From the NCBI GenBank assembly GCA_046727175.1, contig JBKPCD010000110.1:1-13981 (forward strand): DNA of 13,981 nucleotides. The letters run 5' to 3'. The notes under the pieces were generated by a model. It saw only the letters and a program-made list of their open reading frames with translations, did not search any database and was not told where the DNA came from. Within the stretch, counting starts at the first letter, position 1; every line of letters begins with the position of its first letter. The position numbers and the translations under genes were made by a program. The stretch is from JBKPCD01 sp046727175. GTDB taxonomy: Bacteria; Acidobacteriota; Vicinamibacteria; Vicinamibacterales; 2-12-FULL-66-21. Below, piece by piece: positions 11,264 to 13,981 of this stretch.

Positions 11264-13978
11264 TTATCGCGCCGAACGGGGATCCGGGTTGACGGTCAGC
11301 GGCTGCGTATAGATCTGACCGTTGACCGTCAACTTCACCGTGTACGCGCCGGGATTCACGAGCGGCATACCGCCGCGACCACCACCGAATCCGCCGCCAC
11401 CGCCGCGTCCGCCTCGCCCGCCACCAGGAGGTGTCGGGCGCAGATCCCACACCCAGCGATGCATCCCCGGCGATGCAGGCAGCAATGACGCCGAGGGCCG
11501 CCACAGCTCGGAAACATTCGGCGGATTGGTGTTCACCGGAGGCTTGTCGTCGCTCGAGTAGCGACGAATCGTATTGCCGGTCGAATCGACAATGTCGAGG
11601 ACGACCGGACCGCTGGCGGCCTTGATGTAGTAATCGATGAACGCACCCGCGGGTGGATTCTGTGCCTGCGGTTCGTCCTTCTGAAGCGGCGTGCCGTTGT
11701 CGTCGCTGGCCGGAATGCTGAACGAATCGGACGGCTTGAACAAATGTGCCGCCGCAGCCGCGACCGTAGCATCCACCTGACGCAGTACTGAAATGTCGTC
11801 GATCATCCAGAATCCGCGGCCATGCGTCGCGACAACGAGATCCGTATCCGTGATCGCGAGATCTCTCATTGACGTCGCTGGGAGGTTCAGCTGCAACGAC
11901 TGCCAGCTCTCTCCGTCATCGAACGACACGTAGACGGCTCGTTCGGTGCCGGCGAAAAGCAACCCACGGCGACGCGGATCCTCTTTGACCGTCTGCACGT
12001 AGACGCCGGCCGGAAGGCCGTTCACGATCTTCTGCCACGTCTTGCCTCGATCCCGTGTCCGATAAATGTAGGGCTCGTAGTCTTCGAGCTGGTGCCGCTC
12101 CACCGCAACGTACGCGACGTTTATATCGACCTGCGACGCCTCGATCATCACGACCTTGGACCAGGACGTGAGCGCCGGCGGCGTGACGTTCGCCCATGTC
12201 TTTCCATCATCCGACGTGACCCAGACATACCCGTCGTCGGTGCCAATCCAAATGAGCGGCGCCTGAACAGGCGATGGAGCGATCGTGTAGATGACGCCAC
12301 GGCGCGGGCCGCTGTTGGGCGCCACGTCGGCGGCCGCCGCGGCATCGAGATTCGACGGGACGCCCGGATCCTCTCGCGTCAGGTCCTGACTGATCTGAGC
12401 CCAGTGCTGACCGCCGTCCGTCGTCTTGTAAACGAACTGATTGGCGTAGTAGAGCGCCTGCGGATCGGCGCGCGAGAAGACCAGCGGCTGCGTCCAGGCG
12501 TGGCGAGGGGTTTCCGTCATGCCGCGCTCGGGAGAAAGATTCACGGAGTCGCCGTTCGTCGCGACGTTACACCGCGAGACGGTCCCGCCATACAGGATCT
12601 CCGGGTGCATTGGATCCGGCGCCGTGTAGCCGCTCTCACCACCAGCGCAAAGCGGTTCCCAGTCACGCATCGAAATCTGGCCGAACTTGCCTCGAGTCGC
12701 AACGCCGACTGCACCGCTGTCCTGCTGCGCTCCGGTGATCCAGTACGGAAGGCGGTAGTCCGGCGCCAGGTGATAGATCTGCGCCGTCGGCTGATTGAGC
12801 CAGGAGCTCCAGGTCGGTTGTTCCGACGAAGCGCTCTCCGTGATGATCGCCCCCTGATCGCTTGCGACAATCATCAAGTCCGGGTTGTCAGGATGAATCC
12901 ACAGCTGGTGATAGTCGTCGCCGCCCGGCGATCCCTTCGGATTGCCCCACGTCGAGCCCGCGTCGTTGGAGTGGTAGATTGCAGTGTTCGCAACGTAGAC
13001 GCGATCGGGATTTTTCGGATCGACGGCAACCTTGCAGAAATACCAGCCGCGTCCCCACAGCCGCTGATCGGCGGACGCTTTCGTCCAGGTCGCGCCGGCG
13101 TCATCCGAACGGAACAGGCCGCCTTCCTTCGCGTCGACGATCGCGTAGACACGATTCGACTGCGATGGCGCGATCGCGATGCCGCTGCGGCCGAAACCCT
13201 CCGAAGGCAGCCCGTTCGTGAGCTGATTCCAGGTGCTCCCGCCATCCGTTGATTTGTAGATGCCTCCGCCTGGCCCGTTCGTTGGCGCGTAGATGTACCA
13301 GGGCGGACGACGCGTGTTCCAGAGGCTCGCGTAGACGATCTGCGAATTGCGGGGATCGATCGCGACATCGATCGCGCCGACGCTGTCGTTCTTGTAAAGG
13401 ACCTTCTGCCAGGTTTTTCCTCCGTCCCCGGACCGGTACACGCCGCGGTCGGGATGAGGGCCATAGAAATGGCCGAGCGCCGCCACGAATACGATGTCGG
13501 GATTGGTTGGATCGACGGCCACCTTGCCAATCTGCCGTGTCGTCTCGAGGCCGATGTGCGACCAGGTCTTGCCCGCGTCAGTGGATTTGTACATGCCATC
13601 ACCGAACGCGATCGAGTCCCGCATGTCCGCCTCACCGGTGCCGACGTAGACGACGTCCGGTCTCGACGGCGCGACTGCAATGGCGCCGATCGAGGCGACG
13701 GGCTGCGAATCGAAGATCGGCGTCCACGTCCGTCCCGTATCCTGCGTCTTCCAGACTCCGCCGCCAACCGAACCAAAGTAGAAGACGGACTGCTGGCCAG
13801 GCACGCCGGCGACCGCGTTGACGCGTCCGCCGCGAAATGGACCCAGCATCCGCCAGCGGAGACCCGAATAGAGAGCGGGATCGACGGTCTGCGAGCTCGG
13901 TTGGCTGCGAGTCGTTGTCGCCGCGGAACTGCTCAAACCGGCTGCGACGAGGAGTGCGAGGACCGGCGTGCGATGCAT
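11264..13978 (-). CDS. Secreted Asp-box (VPS10/sortilin-like, BNR) beta-propeller protein, C-terminally truncated
   Basis: Exported protein of 904 residues, of the type widely annotated in Acidobacteria as glycosyl hydrolase or VPS10 domain protein; no enzymatic activity is established here. A signal peptide spans about 1-25 (RTPVLALLVAAGLSSSA). About ten Asp-box motifs (S/T-x-D-x-G-x-T-W) follow, such as KTQDTGRTW, KSTDAGKTW, RSGDGGKTW, KSTDGGSTW, RSDDAGATW, HSNDAGSTW, KTTDGGQHW and RTRDRGKTW, consistent with beta-propellers. ATHGRGFWMIDD then marks the end of the propeller region. An Ig/FlgD-like module (DYYIKAASGPVVLDIVDS, MHRWVWDLRP), a Gly/Arg-rich linker and a last strand region ending LTVNPDPR complete it. 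As I recall, relatives continue for some 150 residues after DPR; here only Ser-Ala-Arg and a stop follow, in repeat sequence. The start is 3 bp from the window edge, so an extension upstream cannot be excluded. Confidence 0.87.
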   Translation of the reverse strand: MHRTPVLALLVAAGLSSSAATTTRSQPSSQTVDPALYSGLRWRMLGPFRGGRVNAVAGVPGQQSVFYFGSVGGGVWKTQDTGRTWTPIFDSQPVASIGAIAVAPSRPDVVYVGTGEADMRDSIAFGDGMYKSTDAGKTWSHIGLETTRQIGKVAVDPTNPDIVFVAALGHFYGPHPDRGVYRSGDGGKTWQKVLYKNDSVGAIDVAIDPRNSQIVYASLWNTRRPPWYIYAPTNGPGGGIYKSTDGGSTWNQLTNGLPSEGFGRSGIAIAPSQSNRVYAIVDAKEGGLFRSDDAGATWTKASADQRLWGRGWYFCKVAVDPKNPDRVYVANTAIYHSNDAGSTWGNPKGSPGGDDYHQLWIHPDNPDLMIVASDQGAIITESASSEQPTWSSWLNQPTAQIYHLAPDYRLPYWITGAQQDSGAVGVATRGKFGQISMRDWEPLCAGGESGYTAPDPMHPEILYGGTVSRCNVATNGDSVNLSPERGMTETPRHAWTQPLVFSRADPQALYYANQFVYKTTDGGQHWAQISQDLTREDPGVPSNLDAAAAADVAPNSGPRRGVIYTIAPSPVQAPLIWIGTDDGYVWVTSDDGKTWANVTPPALTSWSKVVMIEASQVDINVAYVAVERHQLEDYEPYIYRTRDRGKTWQKIVNGLPAGVYVQTVKEDPRRRGLLFAGTERAVYVSFDDGESWQSLQLNLPATSMRDLAITDTDLVVATHGRGFWMIDDISVLRQVDATVAAAAAHLFKPSDSFSIPASDDNGTPLQKDEPQAQNPPAGAFIDYYIKAASGPVVLDIVDSTGNTIRRYSSDDKPPVNTNPPNVSELWRPSASLLPASPGMHRWVWDLRPTPPGGGRGGRGGGGGFGGGRGGMPLVNPGAYTVKLTVNGQIYTQPLTVNPDPRSAR

Positions 13979-13981
13979 GAT

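Noticed and set aside
12092..13252. 386-residue + strand frame opposite the Asp-box gene
   Set aside because: Arg-rich antisense frame with no domain signature; the Asp-box motifs on the minus strand explain the region.

Overview
This is a GC-rich bacterial chromosome segment that reads like an acidobacterium of the Vicinamibacteria type. That is an inference from four things: bacillithiol genes (bshA, bshB1), a very large secreted Asp-box (VPS10/sortilin-like) protein, a REP-associated transposase with GTAG-headed REP hairpins, and short repeats in nearly every gap between genes. No rRNA, tRNA, plasmid or phage gene is visible. Because of the high GC, many long open frames are only shadows of the real genes.

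Layout. Positions 1-6470 form a run of leftward genes. In transcription order these are the alpha and beta subunits of a split thiamine-diphosphate 2-oxoacid decarboxylase-like enzyme, a cyclase/kynurenine-formamidase-family hydrolase, bshB1, bshA, and a NarL/DegS-type sensor histidine kinase cut off by the left edge. Diverging from the alpha gene, on the + strand, are an MFS transporter with no canonical start codon (6579-7946) and an enolase-superfamily dehydratase resembling L-rhamnonate dehydratase (8111-9283). From 9490 to 10175 lies a REP neighbourhood: four GTAG-headed hairpins around a RAYT transposase gene that seems to have lost the segment carrying its catalytic tyrosine. Next, on the minus strand, come an unfamiliar TIM-barrel-like protein (perhaps U32-peptidase-like) and a 904-residue exported Asp-box protein that looks truncated at its C-terminus.

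How the genes may work together. BshA and BshB1 catalyse the first two steps of bacillithiol synthesis; bshC is not in this window. The importer, dehydratase, split decarboxylase and cyclase-family hydrolase, placed around one divergent promoter region, look like a catabolic module for an organic or sugar acid. The substrate cannot be read from the sequence, and this is the best candidate here for an undescribed pathway.

The strongest structural theme is the repeats. At least seven unrelated short-repeat families occupy the gaps, and several begin exactly at, or inside, the 3' ends of genes. One supplies the last codons of the MFS gene, one holds the stop codon of the U32-like gene, and one appears to have replaced the 3' end of the Asp-box gene.
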